From Salibacterium lacus (GTDB lineage: Bacteria; Bacillota; Bacilli; Bacillales; Marinococcaceae): a DNA stretch of 64,000 nucleotides. Of the stretch, positions 7,708-17,324 are shown in pieces (the stretch's first letter is position 1; each line of letters starts with the position of its first letter). Made by a program: the position numbers and the translations under genes. Under the pieces are notes generated by a model. The model did no database searches, was not told the DNA's origin, and was given only the letters and a program-made list of their open reading frames with translations. The stretch covers positions 62,001-126,000 of the forward strand of contig NZ_JBHUML010000005.1 in the NCBI RefSeq assembly GCF_042684865.1, in the 5' to 3' direction.

Positions 7708-9990
7708 GTGACAGTAATTACGAAAGACAACGGCAACAGGGAGCTCCCTTTTGACAGGGATCGTCTGAGCCGTTTCATCGACGACGTAACAGCCGGCTAC
7801 CCCAATCTATCCGTCCTGGACTTCAAAAATGACGTAACCACCAATATTGAATTCAAGGACACGTACGCGTCCGAACAGATCACCCATCTGCTTGCGTTAA
7901 ACGCATCCGAACGGATTGACCGCAACGAACCGGACTGGACGTATGTCGCTGCCGGTATTTACCTGCGCCGGCTGTATAAAGAAGCATCAAAAAACCGTGC
8001 ATACGACACAGATGAAAAATACGGCTCCCTTTACGGTCTGCTGAAAGTACTCGGCTCCAAAGGTGTTTATGATCAGACCCTCCTGCGCGACTACTCCAAA
8101 GAAGAAATCATGGAGCTTGAAAAAGCAATCGAGCCGGAACGGGATAAGCTGTTTACATATGTCGGGATTCTTACACTTGCCCACAAGTACCTGGCAAATG
8201 ATAAAAACAACGATGTATTTGAGCTCCCGCAGGAACGCTTCATGATTATCGCGATGAAATTGATGATAAATGAACCGGCCGCCAAGCGTCTGGAACTCGT
8301 AAAAGAAGCTTACTGGGCCCTGTCGAACCTCTACATGACCGTAGCTACACCGACGCTGACCAACGCCGGTAAAAACACCGGCCAGCTCAGTTCCTGCTTC
8401 ATCGATACTGTCGATGACAGCCTGCGTAACATTTTTGATTCCAACACCGACGTTGCCAACCTGTCGAAAAACGGAGGCGGAGTCGGCATCTACTTTGGCA
8501 AACTCCGCAGCCGCGGTTCGGACATTAAAGGCTATAAAGGCGTCGCCGGCGGTATAATGGGCTGGATGAAACAGTTGAACAACACCGCCGTATCGGTCGA
8601 TCAGCTCGGGCAGCGCCAAGGCGCGTTCGCCGTTTACCTTGACGTATGGCATAAAGACATTTTCGAATTTCTCGACGCAAAACTAAACACCGGCGACGAA
8701 CGCCTGCGCACCCATGATATTTTCACCGGCGCCTGCATTCCGGATCTCTTCATGGAAAAAGTGGAGAACCGCGAAGACTGGTACCTGTTTGATCCACATG
8801 AAGTGCAGACCGTAATGGGCTGGTCTCTTGAAGACTTCTACGATGAAAAAGAAGGAGCCGGTTCCTTCCGTGAAAAATATCAGCAGTGCATCGACCACCC
8901 GGATCTGAGCCGCGAGCGCGTGCCTGCCGTTGATATCATGAAACGCATCATGAAGTCGCAGCTTGAAACCGGCACGCCGTACATGTTCTACCGCGACACC
9001 GTGAACCGGGACAACCCGAACAAGCACGCCGGCATCGTGTACAGTTCCAACCTCTGCACCGAAATCATGCAGAACATGAGCCCGACAACGGTGAAAGAGG
9101 AATACCTGACCGAAGAAGGAACCATCATCACCGAGAAGTCCCCGGGAGATATGGTTGTCTGCAACCTCTCCTCGATTTCGCTTGCCAAGTCGGTGCGTGA
9201 AGACGTGCTGGAGCGTCTCGTTCCCATCCAGGTCCGCATGCTTGATAACGTCATTGACCTGAATACGATTGACGTGCTGCAGGCACGTTACACCAACGAA
9301 CGGTACCGCGCCGTCGGACTCGGCACATTCGGCTGGCATCACCTGCTTGCCCTCGAGGGGATAAGCTGGGAGACAGACGAAGCCGTAGAGCTGGCTGACC
9401 GTTTGTATGAAAAAATCAATTACCTGACGCTGAAAGCTTCCCGCGACCTTGCGATAGAAAAAGGGTCCTATCCATTATTTGAAGGAAGCGAATGGCAGTC
9501 CGGGCGGTATCTGGAGCGTACGTACCGCACGGAAGCAGAAGGCTGGAGCGATGACGCGTGGCGCGAACTGTCCGAATCCATTCAGGAAAACGGACTCCGC
9601 AACGGCTATCTGATTGCCGTAGCACCGAACGCTACGACGTCCCTGATCGCCGGTTCCACCGCGAGCATCGATCCGGTCTTCCGGCAGGAACACGTGGAAG
9701 AGAAAAAAGGCTTCCGCTCTCCTGTTACAGCACCGGACATCAGTTCAAAGACGATTTGGTATTACAAATCGGCGTTCAACCTCGACCAGTCGTGGAGCAT
9801 TAAGCAAAACGCCGCCCGGCAGAAGCACATTGACCAGGCTGTCAGCTTCAACCTGTATATTCCCCGCAGCATCAAGGCCAAAGACCTGCTCGGTCTGCAC
9901 ATGCAGGCGTGGCATTCCGGTCTGAAAACGACGTATTACACAAGATCCACCTCGTCCGTCGTAGAAGACTGCGAAAGCTGCGAAAGCTGA
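7708..9990 (+). CDS. nrdA: ribonucleoside-diphosphate reductase, class I large subunit
   Basis: Catalytic alpha subunit of 760 residues that reduces ribonucleoside diphosphates to deoxyribonucleotides. Active-site residues are visible: C230 in LSSC and C485 in VVCNLS form the redox pair, while C450 with N448 and E452 in NLCTE forms the thiyl-radical site. The tail ends C755-x-x-C758, the mobile pair reduced by thioredoxin or glutaredoxin. The start is GTG at 7708 behind ATGGAGGA. nrdB follows after 27 bp. No nrdI or nrdH is nearby, which favours a class Ia-like rather than class Ib (NrdEF) system, though I cannot settle this by sequence alone. Confidence 0.95.
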   Translation: MTVITKDNGNRELPFDRDRLSRFIDDVTAGYPNLSVLDFKNDVTTNIEFKDTYASEQITHLLALNASERIDRNEPDWTYVAAGIYLRRLYKEASKNRAYDTDEKYGSLYGLLKVLGSKGVYDQTLLRDYSKEEIMELEKAIEPERDKLFTYVGILTLAHKYLANDKNNDVFELPQERFMIIAMKLMINEPAAKRLELVKEAYWALSNLYMTVATPTLTNAGKNTGQLSSCFIDTVDDSLRNIFDSNTDVANLSKNGGGVGIYFGKLRSRGSDIKGYKGVAGGIMGWMKQLNNTAVSVDQLGQRQGAFAVYLDVWHKDIFEFLDAKLNTGDERLRTHDIFTGACIPDLFMEKVENREDWYLFDPHEVQTVMGWSLEDFYDEKEGAGSFREKYQQCIDHPDLSRERVPAVDIMKRIMKSQLETGTPYMFYRDTVNRDNPNKHAGIVYSSNLCTEIMQNMSPTTVKEEYLTEEGTIITEKSPGDMVVCNLSSISLAKSVREDVLERLVPIQVRMLDNVIDLNTIDVLQARYTNERYRAVGLGTFGWHHLLALEGISWETDEAVELADRLYEKINYLTLKASRDLAIEKGSYPLFEGSEWQSGRYLERTYRTEAEGWSDDAWRELSESIQENGLRNGYLIAVAPNATTSLIAGSTASIDPVFRQEHVEEKKGFRSPVTAPDISSKTIWYYKSAFNLDQSWSIKQNAARQKHIDQAVSFNLYIPRSIKAKDLLGLHMQAWHSGLKTTYYTRSTSSVVEDCESCES

Positions 9991-10017
9991 TAACAAAGCC
10001 GGAAAGGAGCATAAAAC

Positions 10018-11055
10018 ATGTCGACCATTCATAAACGCGAACTGTATGACACCCAGGCACCGAACAAATCTACCGGAATTATTAACGGACAAAGCTCCAA
10101 CATTCTGAACTGGGACGACACCGCCCGCAAATGGGCCTATCCGATGTACAAGAATATGCTGCGCAACTTCTGGATTCCGGATGAGGTTCCGCTTGTTAAC
10201 GATAAAAGCCAGTACGAAACCCTGACAGAAGACGAGCGGGAGGCGTTCAACAAAATCATCGGCCTGCTTGCTTTTCTGGACAGCGTACAGACCGACTTTT
10301 CCTCCAAAGTGGCTGATTACCTGACGGATTCGAGTCTGTCCGCCCTCATGTCGGTTCTTGCGTTCCAGGAAGTTGTCCACAACGAATCCTACACGTACGT
10401 GCTGTCGAGTGTAACCGACAGCAAGACGCAGGAAGAGATTTTTGAGTACTGGAAAACCGACGAAGTACTGCTGGAGCGTAACAAGTTTATCGCTGACGGC
10501 TACACCGAGTTTACGGAGAATCCAACCAAAGAGAATTTCGTCCGCGCCATCGTTTATGACGTGGTCCTTGAAGGGCTGTTTTTCTACTCCGGGTTTGCGT
10601 TTTTCTACAACCTCGCCCGCAACGAAAAAATGCTCGGCACCGCTAAGATGATAAACTTCATCAACCGCGATGAGCAGCTTCACGTCCGGCTGTTCTGCAA
10701 CATTCTCAAAGAAACTCTTGAGGAGAACCCGGAACTCAACACCGATGAATTTGCCCAGTTCGTGCATGACACGTTCCTGCGTGCGGCCGAACTCGAAATT
10801 AAATGGGGGAATTACATCATCGGCAACAAAATCGAAGGCATCAACTCCAACGAGCTGGAGAGCTATATTAAATTTATGGCCAATAAACGTATTAAAGAAC
10901 TCGGTTTCCCTCACGTTTTTGAAGGCTATACAAAGAATCCAATGCGCTGGATTTCTGTCTATAACGACAATACAACCGGCAAGGCCGATTTCTTTGAAAC
11001 GACCGTTACCGACTACAACCTTGTTGATTCCGATAACGACTTTGACTCCCTGTAA
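10018..11055 (+). CDS. nrdB: ribonucleoside-diphosphate reductase, class I small subunit
   Basis: Beta subunit of 345 residues carrying the dimetal/tyrosyl radical cofactor. The metal ligands can be read as D88, E118, H121, E185, E219 and H222, and the radical tyrosine as Y125, four residues after H121. All are present. AAAGGAG precedes the ATG, and the gene is co-transcribed with nrdA. A strong terminator follows 26 bp after the stop. Confidence 0.95.
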   Translation: MSTIHKRELYDTQAPNKSTGIINGQSSNILNWDDTARKWAYPMYKNMLRNFWIPDEVPLVNDKSQYETLTEDEREAFNKIIGLLAFLDSVQTDFSSKVADYLTDSSLSALMSVLAFQEVVHNESYTYVLSSVTDSKTQEEIFEYWKTDEVLLERNKFIADGYTEFTENPTKENFVRAIVYDVVLEGLFFYSGFAFFYNLARNEKMLGTAKMINFINRDEQLHVRLFCNILKETLEENPELNTDEFAQFVHDTFLRAAELEIKWGNYIIGNKIEGINSNELESYIKFMANKRIKELGFPHVFEGYTKNPMRWISVYNDNTTGKADFFETTVTDYNLVDSDNDFDSL

Positions 11056-11081
11056 TGAAACGTAACAAATGCAGCAATGCC

Positions 11082-11116
11082 AAAGAGGCCCGGTTTCCGC
11101 GGGCCTCTTTCTTTTT
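11082..11116 (+). terminator. rho-independent terminator of nrdAB
   Basis: AAAGAGGCCCG (11082-11092) pairs with CGGGCCTCTTT (11100-11110), followed by CTTTTT. Confidence 0.9.
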
Positions 11117-11142
11117 GCACTGGAAGAAGGATGGAGATACAT

Positions 11143-12342
11143 ATGAACGAAGAAAAAAGCACCTGGATGACGCCCAAAAATCTGATACTGGTGTTCGGTA
11201 TTATTTTTGTGGCGTTTAATTTACGTCCGGCCATCACGTCGGTCGGTCCACTGATCGGCATCATCCGCGAAGACACCGGCATCACAAACGGGGCAGCTGG
11301 TCTATTGAATACACTGCCGCTCCTGGCGTTTGCCGCCCTTTCCCCTCTCGCGCCTGCGGCCGGAAAGCGGTTTGGCAAGGAACGGATCGTGTATGCCGGA
11401 TTACTGCTTCTCACGGCGGGCATTGTGCTGCGCGCAGCTGACATACTCCCTGCCGTTTACGTTGGAACCGCCATGGCCGGCGGGGGTATCGCGATTGGGA
11501 ACGTTCTGCTTCCCGGCGTGGTGAAAGAGCGATTCCCACAGCATGTCGGCACGATGACAGGGTTGTACACGACATCCATGGTCCTTTTTGCAAGTGCCGC
11601 TTCGGGGCTCAGCCTCCCTCTCACCAATGGGTTGAATCTTGACTGGCATATGTCGCTCGGTTCGTGGGCGCTGTTATGTGTGCCCGCTCTTCTGCTTTGG
11701 CTCCCGCAGCTCAGGCAGAAACCAGAGTCTGACAGCCGGGGCTTATCAGTGGAAAATGAAGCATCGGTCTGGCGTTCCCCACTCGCCTGGCAGGTTACGC
11801 TGTTTATGGGCCTGCAGTCATTTTTATTCTACTGTCTGATCACATGGCTTCCGGAAATGCTGCAGGCGCGCGGGCTCGATCCGGCTGCAGCGGGATGGCT
11901 GCTGTCCATCATGCAGTTTGTCAGTCTTCCGCTGTCCTTTTTCATTCCGGTTCTGGCCGCCCGTCTTTCCCATCAAAAAGGGATTGTGGCCGGAATCAGT
12001 CTTCTTTACATCATAGGTCTCTCCGGGCTGTTTATCGATGGACCTGTCATTTTACCAATTATCAGCGTTTTGCTGTTCGGACTAGCCCAGGGGGGAGCAC
12101 TCAGTCTTTCATTAACGCTGCTCGGACTGCGGGCGCGTACGGCATCGCAGGCATCGCGTCTTTCCGGTATGGCCCAGTCTTTCGGTTATCTTCTCGCTGC
12201 CGTTGGTCCTTTTTCGACAGGACTGCTGTTTGATATGTACCAGAGCTGGATGCCCGCCCTTATCATTTTTGTCATCGTGACAGCCGGTATGTTCTGGTCG
12301 GGAACAAAAGCGGGAGAAGACCGTTATATTCTGCCCTCTTGA
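11143..12342 (+). CDS. MFS transporter, CynX/NimT family
   Basis: Twelve-helix major facilitator protein of 399 residues. The N-terminal stretch VAFNLRPAITSVGPLI is typical of the CynX/NimT (cyanate or nitroimidazole transporter-like) branch, whose substrates are mostly unknown. The start at 11143 has GGAG six bases upstream; an ATG in the nrdAB terminator 22 codons earlier is not credible. Its 3' end overlaps the convergent DUF2515 gene by 19 bp. Confidence 0.85.
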   Translation: MNEEKSTWMTPKNLILVFGIIFVAFNLRPAITSVGPLIGIIREDTGITNGAAGLLNTLPLLAFAALSPLAPAAGKRFGKERIVYAGLLLLTAGIVLRAADILPAVYVGTAMAGGGIAIGNVLLPGVVKERFPQHVGTMTGLYTTSMVLFASAASGLSLPLTNGLNLDWHMSLGSWALLCVPALLLWLPQLRQKPESDSRGLSVENEASVWRSPLAWQVTLFMGLQSFLFYCLITWLPEMLQARGLDPAAAGWLLSIMQFVSLPLSFFIPVLAARLSHQKGIVAGISLLYIIGLSGLFIDGPVILPIISVLLFGLAQGGALSLSLTLLGLRARTASQASRLSGMAQSFGYLLAAVGPFSTGLLFDMYQSWMPALIIFVIVTAGMFWSGTKAGEDRYILPS

Positions 12343-13538
12343 TTTGCTGCGGCTGTGAAGGTTTCTTTCAGAAGAGCCAGACGTTCCAGCTTATTTAAGC
12401 CAAAGCAGTATTCCCCCGTCATATCAAACGAAAAAGGAATCCGCGGTGTTTTCACGTAACGAAGCGCGTCCATGGAGGTGAACCAGTCCTTCCTCCAAAC
12501 GCGGGGCGGCTCTCTGTCCTGCCAGACCGTGCCGAGTTCCGGGCTGTACAGCCGCGGTGCATCCTCTCTGATTTTTTCAGCGATCATCCGTTCTTTCAGA
12601 TATGAGGTGCGCCCGCGGGTTGTAAACAGACCGGGCCAGTAGTCACGGCGCGATCCGGAATGAGACACCTCTTTCATCCACGTGTTCACCCCGTCCTGTA
12701 CCTCTTTTATACCGAAAAGCACCGCATACATCCGTTTGCCGGCTTCAATTCGTTCGGACAACGATGCAAAATGTTCAAGAGTCAGCCCGGCGAGACGGAT
12801 GCTGCTCCCTTCCCGGTACGGAAACACGACCTGAGTCATCTGCAGCAGTTCCTGCGTAATAAAAGGAAATGTCTGCAGCACACGTTGTTGAAAAGAATCG
12901 CTTTGGATGACCCGTTTTTCAATATAATGCTGTTCATTAATAATGAGTGCTGTCGTGAGCAGCGCCGGATCACGGTGAATCCAGAAGTGATCCCAAAACG
13001 GCTGCATGAACCGGGAGACGTGAAAAGACGGAAGCAGGTGAAAAAGATTCCGTCCCCGGCGTTTGCCTTCCTCGTACAACAACAGCTGCGGATACGCATC
13101 CTGAAAGATGAGGAAATTAGCCGTTTCATACAAATCAAACAAGTCGTTTCGTTTTTCTTCGGATAACAGCTCCGGCAGCCATTCTCCTTTTAAGTCCGTC
13201 ATGCACCAGCCGCTGCTGCGCGACACCATGTGGGCAAGCAGCGCCCAGTGCAGTTCCTCGTTTCGAAGATACATACGGCGGTAGCATTCCGTGCGTGTAA
13301 CGTTATTACGAGCCCCCTCCCTTGTCTGACCTTTGATGCGTTCCACGATGTCTTTTTCTTCCGGACCAGCCGCCTGTCCCCCGCGTTCATGCTGCTGCAG
13401 CTTCCGGCGGATGTCCGCTCTGCTTTCCGGTGTAATCCGGAACATATCCCGGTGCCGCTTTGCCCTGAAATGACGAACCATACTCCCCGTCTTCGACTTC
13501 ATCGGAAAAACCAAACGCCCCACTGGATGCAATCCCAC
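12324..13538 (-). CDS. DUF2515 (YppC-like) protein
   Basis: Soluble 404-residue protein resembling the Bacillus YppC/DUF2515 family, of unknown function. It is rich in Arg, Trp and aromatic residues and has no signal peptide or transmembrane helix. The start is uncertain: GTG at 13538 has a close GGGAGG, while an ATG at 13481 is also possible. It is divergent from the DUF2254 gene and convergent with the CynX-like transporter. Confidence 0.7.
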   Translation of the reverse strand: MGLHPVGRLVFPMKSKTGSMVRHFRAKRHRDMFRITPESRADIRRKLQQHERGGQAAGPEEKDIVERIKGQTREGARNNVTRTECYRRMYLRNEELHWALLAHMVSRSSGWCMTDLKGEWLPELLSEEKRNDLFDLYETANFLIFQDAYPQLLLYEEGKRRGRNLFHLLPSFHVSRFMQPFWDHFWIHRDPALLTTALIINEQHYIEKRVIQSDSFQQRVLQTFPFITQELLQMTQVVFPYREGSSIRLAGLTLEHFASLSERIEAGKRMYAVLFGIKEVQDGVNTWMKEVSHSGSRRDYWPGLFTTRGRTSYLKERMIAEKIREDAPRLYSPELGTVWQDREPPRVWRKDWFTSMDALRYVKTPRIPFSFDMTGEYCFGLNKLERLALLKETFTAAANQEGRI

Positions 13539-13635
13539 CCCCTCCCTTCCTGTTTTTTAACAGTATCATTTTCATGGAATGCTTGTGTCAGGATAAAAAA
13601 AGCTTTGCTGCAGACACTGAGGGTTGGAGGTGATG

Positions 13636-14961
13636 ATGGTGCTGTCGCTGCGGAGTCTGTTTCACAACATCCGGTCCAACTTTTTGTATGTTCCATCTCT
13701 TTACGGCATCAGTGCCTGCGTGCTCGCTGTTGTCAGTGTGTACCTGGATACCCGCTTTCTGCCGCAGGCTGTACCTGCCTGGATTCCTTCTCCGCTGTTT
13801 ATACCAATCGAACTGTCGCGGACGATTTTAGGTGCCATTTCAGCCGCACTGCTTACGATGACAACCATCACCTTTTCGACCATCCTTGTCGTCTTAACCA
13901 CCTACCTCTCTGAATTCTCGCCGCGGACGCTTCAGAATTTCATCAGTGATGCCAAAACGCAGCGGGTGCTCGCTTTTTTCACAGCCGGTATCATTTATTC
14001 CCTTCTGCTCCTGTTGTTTCTGCGTGGTGGAGAAGATGCTGTCTTTCTGTCTCCTTCCCTCGCTGTATTTTTTGCTATCATTTGCGTGTTTATGTTTGTT
14101 TTTTTCATCCATCACGTTTCCAGCTGGATTCAGGTAAGCAGTCTGCTCCATTACATTACAAAAGATACATTGGAAAAAATAGAGAAAGAACTGCCGGACG
14201 CACCTTCATGGGCTCCGGCTGCTCCGTGGGAGGACTGGGAAAGCGAGGATATCAAAACGGTGGAACCAGCACCGGTGCGCTCCGCGGATTCCGGTTATAT
14301 TCAACATATCGATACCAAGGGGTTGATACGCAGGGCGGCACGTGATGACTGCATCGTGCGGATTAACGCCGAAGTCAGTGATTATATCGAAAAGGGGGCA
14401 CCGTTTCTCTCGGTGTGGGAGCAGGGAAAACAGATCCGTTCCGGTCATTACAGGCCTTTTGTGACCCTTGGTGCGGAAAAGTCGTCGAGTGACACGATCG
14501 AACTGGCCTTGATCAAAATCGTGGAGATTGCCCTTCGCGCCCTTTCTCCCGGCATTAATGATCCGAACACGGCGGTGGCCTGTATCAAAAATCTAGGCAA
14601 AATCCTCGCCCGGCTAGGCCGCAAGCAGCTGCCCCGGACCTTTCATTACGATGCCTCGGGGGACCTGCGCCTGATCATGAAGCAGCCTGCTTTTTCGGAC
14701 TATCTGTACACGTCATTTCATCAGATCCGGCAGTACGGATTTCAAGACCTGGCCGTGTTGTCAGCTGCGCTGGATGCCTTCATTCTTATGGCCGATGTCA
14801 ACACGGATGAGGTGAAAAACATCATTTGGGAATTCACTGAATACGTATTGGAAGGGCTGCAGCGCGAAGATCTGCTGACTCTCGACCGGAAACACCTGAA
14901 CCGCAAACTCCGCACACTTGCCTCCATCTGCCGCCGGAGCCGTCAGTTCAAACCGTTGTGA
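13636..14961 (+). CDS. DUF2254 membrane protein
   Basis: Protein of 441 residues matching DUF2254. About four transmembrane helices lie in the first 150 residues, followed by a soluble cytoplasmic domain with the family-like block ALSPGINDPNTAV. GGAGG sits 5 bp before the ATG at 13636. Function is unknown. A terminator shared with the next minus-strand gene lies 95 bp downstream. Confidence 0.8.
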   Translation: MVLSLRSLFHNIRSNFLYVPSLYGISACVLAVVSVYLDTRFLPQAVPAWIPSPLFIPIELSRTILGAISAALLTMTTITFSTILVVLTTYLSEFSPRTLQNFISDAKTQRVLAFFTAGIIYSLLLLLFLRGGEDAVFLSPSLAVFFAIICVFMFVFFIHHVSSWIQVSSLLHYITKDTLEKIEKELPDAPSWAPAAPWEDWESEDIKTVEPAPVRSADSGYIQHIDTKGLIRRAARDDCIVRINAEVSDYIEKGAPFLSVWEQGKQIRSGHYRPFVTLGAEKSSSDTIELALIKIVEIALRALSPGINDPNTAVACIKNLGKILARLGRKQLPRTFHYDASGDLRLIMKQPAFSDYLYTSFHQIRQYGFQDLAVLSAALDAFILMADVNTDEVKNIIWEFTEYVLEGLQREDLLTLDRKHLNRKLRTLASICRRSRQFKPL

Positions 14962-15056
14962 AATAAGCAATGCACGCCGCTTGCAGCTTATACGCTCTAA
15001 CCCACACATTTTCTCCTTTATCTGCAAAAGTACAAACTTTAACACATGAACCTACC

Positions 15057-15093
15057 AAAAAAAAAAGACCCTGCAGCTGAAGGGTCTTTTTAC
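15057..15093. terminator. bidirectional terminator
   Basis: AAAAAGACCCT (15062-15072) pairs with AGGGTCTTTTT (15081-15091) around an 8-nt loop, with A and T tracts on both sides. It serves the convergent DUF2254 and secreted-protein genes. Confidence 0.85.
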
Positions 15094-15119
15094 GTCCTCG
15101 TTTTTATATTTTTCAGGTT

Positions 15120-15650
15120 TCAGCGTACTTCGACTTCGACGGTGCCGAGGGTGGTTGTTGTTTCTCCATCCTTTTGATTCAGATAAACCTTGGCTGCGCC
15201 TTGGGATTCTCCGTAAAGAGTGATGTCATAAGCAGACGGCGTATCCGCAGCATCCAACGTTTTGGTCATCGTTTTTTCGCTTTCATCCAGGCTTACAACG
15301 TTTGGATTGCTGACGCGCAGGACAAGCTCGCCCGATGCTTCATTAATATACGAGGGATCATCCACACCGAACATCTCTTCTACAGAAAGCGTGAGTGTAT
15401 CGTTCTCCTCATCGAAACCTTTTGTGCCATCTATTGTATTCAGTCCGATATTATTGATTGCTTCTGTCTGCTCGGAGGCCATCTGCTGATCTGTCGTGTA
15501 ATAATTTTGTATGATTTCATTCAGAGAAAACGAGTCCGTGGATGCATCCGTTTCTGCAGCTGCTGTATTTCCTGCGGACGCTGCTGCTGCAACAACCGCT
15601 GTCCCGATCAACGTTCGTTTTATTATGCTGGAGACCCTTTCTTTCAACAT
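15120..15650 (-). CDS. secreted acidic protein with a possible Ig-like fold
   Basis: Protein of 176 residues with a clear Sec signal peptide (Lys/Arg N-region, Ala-rich core, cleavage near AAAE at 30-33). The mature part is rich in Asp, Glu, Ser and Thr. Its C-terminal half (about 85-176) has the alternating hydrophobic pattern and VSNPNVVSLD-type phrase of bacterial Ig-like (BIG) domains, but assignment is tentative. AAAGGAGG precedes the ATG. Function unknown; the acidity would suit an extracellular protein in a saline habitat. Confidence 0.65.
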   Translation of the reverse strand: MLKERVSSIIKRTLIGTAVVAAAASAGNTAAAETDASTDSFSLNEIIQNYYTTDQQMASEQTEAINNIGLNTIDGTKGFDEENDTLTLSVEEMFGVDDPSYINEASGELVLRVSNPNVVSLDESEKTMTKTLDAADTPSAYDITLYGESQGAAKVYLNQKDGETTTTLGTVEVEVR

Positions 15651-15829
15651 GTTTGGTTCCTCCTTTGAATGGATTCGTCTCTGTCGTTCTATTTAATGAG
15701 TTCCTTTTCTCCGACGTTCTTAAACATAAAATTAAGAAAATGTTACATTTTAAATACAATAAGATTACAAAGAAAAAGGAATAATAGAGACAAAAAGGAG
15801 AAAACTATCGTAAAAAAGGGGGAAAGGGT

Positions 15830-16552
15830 GTGGAAACGATCACTGAACTTTTTATGGTAGCCGGGCGCATCATCACCATTCTTCCTCTGCTTTTGCTGAT
15901 GGCCCTTTTTATGGGGAAGCGTGCCATCGGGGAGCTGCCCGTTTTTGACTTTCTGATTGTACTGACGCTCGGTTCCGTCGTCGGTGCGGATATCGCCGAC
16001 CCGGATATCAAGCACATTCATACAGCCGCCGCCATCGTTTTGATTGCTCTGCTGCAGCGCGGCGTGGCATTGCTTAAAATAAAAAACAGAACGATCGGAA
16101 AATACATTACATTCAAGCCGACCGTCGTTATTCAAAACGGCACGTTCATCCGCCGGAATCTGAAAAAAATACGCTATTCCGTGGATAATGTGCTGGAAGC
16201 CCTTCGTGAAAAAGATATTTTCAACGTGGACGATGTAGAAACCGCCGTCATTGAAGCGAACGGAAGCCTCAGTGTGTTAAAAAAACCGACTAAATCCACT
16301 GTGACGATTGAAGATACACCGTATCTCAAACAGTCTTCTGCAATTGCCTTTCCCGTTGTCATTGAAGGCGTCATTCAACACGACGTGCTCCGCAGTCAGA
16401 ACGTCGATGAAACATGGCTGCAAAATGAACTTGCCACACAGGGTATCACCGATATCGAGGATGTTTTCTTCGCTTCGCTAACCCGGGACCTCCAACTGTA
16501 CGTATCCCTGCACTATGCTGATACCCTCCCATTACCCCCTATTCTCCACTAA
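15830..16552 (+). CDS. DUF421 membrane protein (YetF-like)
   Basis: Protein of 240 residues with about three N-terminal transmembrane helices and a cytoplasmic DUF421 domain. The core RxxGKRxIGELPVFDFL is easily recognised around residues 20-45. Bacillus homologues (YetF, YkjA, YrbG and others) are unannotated membrane proteins, some linked to spores. It starts at GTG 15830 with a purine-rich GGGGGAAAGG just before it. A strong terminator follows directly. Confidence 0.8.
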   Translation: METITELFMVAGRIITILPLLLLMALFMGKRAIGELPVFDFLIVLTLGSVVGADIADPDIKHIHTAAAIVLIALLQRGVALLKIKNRTIGKYITFKPTVVIQNGTFIRRNLKKIRYSVDNVLEALREKDIFNVDDVETAVIEANGSLSVLKKPTKSTVTIEDTPYLKQSSAIAFPVVIEGVIQHDVLRSQNVDETWLQNELATQGITDIEDVFFASLTRDLQLYVSLHYADTLPLPPILH

Positions 16553-16583
16553 AAAACCACCTGATAGGCTGCAGGTGGTTTTT
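16551..16583. terminator. bidirectional terminator
   Basis: AAAAACCACCTG pairs with CAGGTGGTTTTT around an 8-nt loop between two convergent genes. Confidence 0.85.
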
Positions 16584-16586
16584 GCA

Positions 16587-17228
16587 TTATTTTTCGATGA
16601 ACATCTGCGTCCAATACTTTCCATCCCCTTCATATCCGATGCCGATATGGGTGAGGTCTTCGTTTAGAATATTTTTTCGGTGTCCTTCGCTGTTCATCCA
16701 GCCTTGAACCGCCTGCTCCGGAGTGGTCTGGCCGGCGGCGATATTTTCAGCTGCCGTCTGAAAATCGGCTCCGTATTCTTTCAGCATGCGAAGCGGAGAG
16801 CCGTAAGTTGGTGACTGATGGGCAAAATAATCATTAGCTGCCATATCTTCAGATTTTGCCTGCGCTGCTTCAGCCACCGTCCCATTTTCCTGTAAAGGAT
16901 CAAGTCCCCGTTTCGTGCGTTCCTCGTTCGTGAGTGCTATGACTTCGGCTTTGAGATTTTCCGAGCGCGGATTCCCCTGCTCTCTCTCCTGTTTTTCCTG
17001 ATTCTCCATCTGTTCTTCCTGTTCTTCCATTTGTTCCTTCTGCCTCTTTGTTTCAGATTCCTGTTCGTCATCCGGAAGCAGGTCAAATGGGGAATTTTCT
17101 TCTCCACCTTCCCTTTCATCATCAACGATGGTAAGCGGTTGATTGTCCCCGCCGCCCTGTTCCTCCTGCTGGCAGCCACTGATGAAAAGCAGCAGGCATG
17201 CCGCCGTGCAGCCTAAAAAACCTTTCAT
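16587..17228 (-). CDS. CAP/SCP-domain lipoprotein (YkwD-like)
   Basis: Protein of 213 residues. The N terminus is a lipoprotein signal ending in FISGC, so Cys19 should be lipidated and the protein anchored outside the membrane. A Glu/Gln/Lys-rich linker (about 25-85) leads to a CAP domain (about 88-213) with the family His and Glu residues in FAHQSP, AENIAAG and SEGHRKN. Bacterial CAP proteins are extracellular, and some are spore or calcium linked; the activity is unknown. AAAGGAGGG precedes the ATG. Confidence 0.88.
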   Translation of the reverse strand: MKGFLGCTAACLLLFISGCQQEEQGGGDNQPLTIVDDEREGGEENSPFDLLPDDEQESETKRQKEQMEEQEEQMENQEKQEREQGNPRSENLKAEVIALTNEERTKRGLDPLQENGTVAEAAQAKSEDMAANDYFAHQSPTYGSPLRMLKEYGADFQTAAENIAAGQTTPEQAVQGWMNSEGHRKNILNEDLTHIGIGYEGDGKYWTQMFIEK

Positions 17229-17324
17229 GATTTCCCTCCTTTTCTCATACCATGAATGAACTACTATTACTATGGACCAGCCTGCTTGATTTTAACCGTG
17301 CAGGCCGGCAAAGGAGTGTTTTTT